A DNA stretch of 54,823 nucleotides, taken from the NCBI GenBank assembly GCA_016930375.1, contig JAFGGU010000007.1, forward strand, positions 1 to 54,823. Direction: 5' to 3'. The DNA is from Bacteroidales bacterium. GTDB lineage: Bacteria; Bacteroidota; Bacteroidia; Bacteroidales; UBA10428. The notes under the pieces are model-generated. The model was not told the origin of the DNA, searched no databases, and saw only the letters and a list, made by a program, of their open reading frames with translations. Shown here piece by piece: positions 52,832 to 54,823 of the stretch; the stretch's first letter is position 1; each line of letters starts with the position of its first letter. Made by a program: the position numbers and the translations under genes.

Positions 52832-52839
52832 TATCTTTG
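52832..52839 (+). promoter_or_regulatory. -7 box of tatD
   Basis: TATCTTTG is an exact TAnnTTTG match. It overlaps the first possible TTG codon of the frame (52837), which excludes that codon as the start. Confidence 0.6.
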
Positions 52840-52863
52840 TCCTATAATCTTGAATCTTATATC

Positions 52864-53643
52864 TTGAATCATCGATCTTACTTTATCGACACCCATGCCC
52901 ATCTTTACCTTCCCGAATTTGACCCTGACCGGGATCAGGTGATCGGTGCCGCTTTGCAAAGGGGAGTCAAAAAAATTCTTCTTCCCAATATCGACAGTTC
53001 CTCCATTGCCCCAATGAATGCCATGGCCGCCAGGTATCCGGGCGTGTGCCATCCCATGATGGGACTGCATCCCACATCCGTGAAAGAAAATTACCAGGAT
53101 GAGCTGGAGAAGGTCGAATTCGAGCTGGAACACGGATCCTACGTTGGTATAGGCGAGATTGGCATTGACCTGTACTGGGACAAGAGCCATTTTAAGGAAC
53201 AGTGCCTGGCCTTTTCAAGGCAGCTTGATCTGTCGCTCCGGTATGGCCTGCCGGTTGTCATACATGCCAGGGAATCCTTTTCTGAAATCATTGAAATTCT
53301 GGAAGGATACAGGAACAAGGGATTAACCGGAATATTCCATGCTTTCACCGGTACACCGGAGATAGCCCGTCAGGTTACCGGCCTGGGATTTAAACTGGGT
53401 ATCGGGGGGATTGTGACGTATAAGAACTCCACCCTGCCGGATATTGTGCTAGAATCCGAACTGAATGACCTGGTGCTGGAAACCGATTCGCCGTACCTAA
53501 CTCCGGTTCCTTACAGGGGAAAACGCAACGAAAGCAGTTACATCCCTTACATCGCAGAGAAGGTGGAACAAATAAAAAGCATACCTTTGGATGTAGTGGC
53601 CCAGGTAACCACTGAAAATGTGCTTCGCTTATTTTCTTTGTAA
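52864..53643 (+). CDS. TatD family metal-dependent hydrolase
   Basis: The frame has no ATG near the family start (SYFIDTHAHL). The TTG at 52837 lies inside the -7 box, so the TTG at 52864 (259 residues) is favoured. Amidohydrolase-fold DNase/hydrolase: DTHAHLYLPEF (His-x-His), IGEIGIDLYWD, VVIHARES, GIFHAFTG, LVLETDSPYLTPVPYRGKRNESSYI. All metal ligands are present. Members act as 3'-5' exonucleases or D-aminoacyl-tRNA-like hydrolases. The ansA gene starts 4 bp after its stop, so the two are co-transcribed. Confidence 0.85.
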   Translation: MNHRSYFIDTHAHLYLPEFDPDRDQVIGAALQRGVKKILLPNIDSSSIAPMNAMAARYPGVCHPMMGLHPTSVKENYQDELEKVEFELEHGSYVGIGEIGIDLYWDKSHFKEQCLAFSRQLDLSLRYGLPVVIHARESFSEIIEILEGYRNKGLTGIFHAFTGTPEIARQVTGLGFKLGIGGIVTYKNSTLPDIVLESELNDLVLETDSPYLTPVPYRGKRNESSYIPYIAEKVEQIKSIPLDVVAQVTTENVLRLFSL

Positions 53644-53647
53644 AATC

Positions 53648-54685
53648 ATGCGCGACAATAAAAAAACATCCATCCTGATCATTTATACCGGCGGGACCAT
53701 CGGCATGGTGCAGGATCAGGAAACAGGGGCCTTAAAGCCTTTCAGATTCGACAACATACTTGAAGAAGTGCCTGAACTGAGAAAATTCGGTTTCAACCTC
53801 ACCTCTTTCGCATTCAATCCGCCACTGGATTCATCCAATATCAATCCGGCTGCCTGGATCAAGGTTGCTGAAATCATTGAACAGAACTACGGCAGTTTTG
53901 ATGGTTTCATCGTGCTTCACGGCACGGATACCATGGCCTACTCGGCTTCCGCCCTCAGCTTTATGCTTGAGAACCTCTCCAAACCGGTGATATTTACAGG
54001 ATCTCAGCTGCCCATTGGTTCACTCAGGACCGATGGCAAAGAAAATCTGATCTCGTCGGTTGAAATTGCCGCTGCTTTTAAAAACGGTGAACCTGTTGTG
54101 CCCGAGGTGGGCATTTACTTTGAAAACAGCCTCTATCGGGGTAACCGAACTTCCAAGAACAACACGGAGGATTTTAATGCCTTTATGTCCGGCAATTACC
54201 CTCCCCTGGCGGAAAGTGGTGTACACATCCGTTATAATCACAGCGTCATAAGAAGTCCCGGGAAAAAGCTTCCGCTGGTTGTTCATAAGCAGCTTGACAA
54301 TAATCTGGCCATATTGAAGCTCTTTCCGGGGATCAGTCGCACAGTTGTTGAATCCACGCTTGGCATTCCCGGATTACGGGCCGTTATTCTGGAGACCTTT
54401 GGAGCTGGCAATGCTCCTGAGGAAGACTGGTTTATCTCAGCTGTAAGTCATGCCCTGCAAAGTGGCATCATTGTCATGAACGTTACGCAATGCAAGACCG
54501 GTAGTGTGGAAATGGGAGTGTATGAGACCAGCAGAATGCTTGCCGCAACTGGTGTGATCAGCGGAAGGGACATGACCACCGAAGCTGCCGTTACCAAGCT
54601 TATGCACCTCACCGGGGTAAGCCGAGACATATCCTGGATCTCCGGACAGCTTGCTGTTTCTCTCAGGGGAGAAATGACGGTGTAG
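53648..54685 (+). CDS. ansA: L-asparaginase, type I (cytoplasmic)
   Basis: 345 residues from ATG 53648 (MRDNKKTSILIIYTGGTIGMV). It hydrolyses asparagine to aspartate and ammonia. The first catalytic motif is YTGGTIGM, the second HGTDTMAYSASALSFML, with conserved GSQLPIGSLRTDGKENL and the allosteric-domain region LETFGAGNAPEEDW and NVTQCKTGSVEMGVYET. No signal peptide, so type I. It overlaps no gene but lies 4 bp after tatD and is probably its operon partner. Confidence 0.94.
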   Translation: MRDNKKTSILIIYTGGTIGMVQDQETGALKPFRFDNILEEVPELRKFGFNLTSFAFNPPLDSSNINPAAWIKVAEIIEQNYGSFDGFIVLHGTDTMAYSASALSFMLENLSKPVIFTGSQLPIGSLRTDGKENLISSVEIAAAFKNGEPVVPEVGIYFENSLYRGNRTSKNNTEDFNAFMSGNYPPLAESGVHIRYNHSVIRSPGKKLPLVVHKQLDNNLAILKLFPGISRTVVESTLGIPGLRAVILETFGAGNAPEEDWFISAVSHALQSGIIVMNVTQCKTGSVEMGVYETSRMLAATGVISGRDMTTEAAVTKLMHLTGVSRDISWISGQLAVSLRGEMTV

Positions 54686-54709
54686 TGGTTTTATATTGGT
54701 TTTTTTTAC

Positions 54710-54717
54710 TATTTTTA
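54710..54717 (+). promoter_or_regulatory. Putative -7 box of tRNA-Ser
   Basis: TATTTTTA (7 of 8 with TAnnTTTG) lies 25 bp before the first tRNA base, behind a T-tract. Confidence 0.4.
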
Positions 54718-54741
54718 CGCCCCCGTATTCAGGGGTAATCA

Positions 54742-54823
54742 GGAGAGATGGCCGAGTGGTCGAAGGCGCACGCCTGGAAAGTGTGTAATCGCCAAAAGCG
54801 GTTCATGGGTTCGAATCCCATTC
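54742..54823 (+). tRNA. tRNA-Ser (anticodon GGA), 3' end cut by window
   Basis: GGAGAGATGGCCGAGTGG opens the molecule (acceptor GGAGAGA, D-arm GGCCGAGTGGTCGAAGGC). The anticodon loop CTGGAAA has GGA at 54776-54778, a long variable arm follows as expected for serine, and the T-arm GGGTTCGAATCCC is complete. The window ends in CATTC; the remaining acceptor bases are missing. Confidence 0.95.

Overview
The window looks like a chromosomal segment from an uncultured member of the Bacteroidota, probably Bacteroidales-like and heme-using. This rests on five things: two proteins with type IX secretion (T9SS) C-terminal sorting domains; several TonB-dependent receptors and a SusC-type plug protein; -7 boxes of the Bacteroidota type (TAnnTTTG); A-rich leaders instead of strong Shine-Dalgarno sites; and housekeeping proteins (LepA, AspS, DprA, TatD, type I asparaginase) of the expected type. 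I saw no prophage, insertion sequence, CRISPR array or rRNA. The rank below phylum is inference.

Layout. 1-1601 is an AT-rich block: the start of a FISUMP-type lipoprotein, dodecin, a small coiled-coil protein and a transglycosylase-like protein. The last three share one promoter architecture, described here from the sequence. 1874-6335 holds an outer membrane barrel, an NTF2-like lipoprotein, an LpxL/HtrB acyltransferase and a long-chain acyl-CoA ligase. 6577-14094 is a co-directional block of a small membrane protein, TonB receptor, PAT-type MFS transporter, HemN, HemY-type protoporphyrinogen oxidase and ferrochelatase. It can be read as porphyrin uptake joined to the last three steps of heme synthesis. 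An isolated ATPase (14310-15446) follows a 15-bp tandem repeat.

15999-21468 is a compact five-gene operon of exported proteins of unknown function (Cys-rich protein, propeller-like protein, coiled-coil protein, TPR plus barrel, barrel). Two of them share a 55-residue module. It is the best candidate here for an undescribed envelope system. A barrel-less SusC-type plug protein, a methyltransferase and an OmpX-like barrel follow. 23884-27962 is a three-gene carbohydrate operon (T9SS-exported GH16, Tat-exported sugar isomerase-like protein, Tat-exported deacetylase-like protein). Then come a nucleotide-sugar dehydrogenase, a small lipoprotein, a GH36 alpha-galactosidase and a lipoprotein methyltransferase.

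33450-35873 is a MacB/FtsX-type permease behind a likely sigma-54 promoter with two phased upstream sites. After that lie ModD, a GNAT, and an operon of a YncE-phosphoesterase lipoprotein with a TonB receptor. 42677-54823 is mostly housekeeping: LepA, AspS, TadA, DprA, TatD, AnsA and a tRNA-Ser cut by the window end. Interspersed are a 34-residue-repeat exported protein, a T9SS metallophosphoesterase, a DUF1080 lipoprotein, a barrel and a small membrane protein. Several intergenic repeat families (hairpin elements, a 20-bp palindrome, 9-bp tandem repeats, a 15-bp AT-rich motif) punctuate the region.
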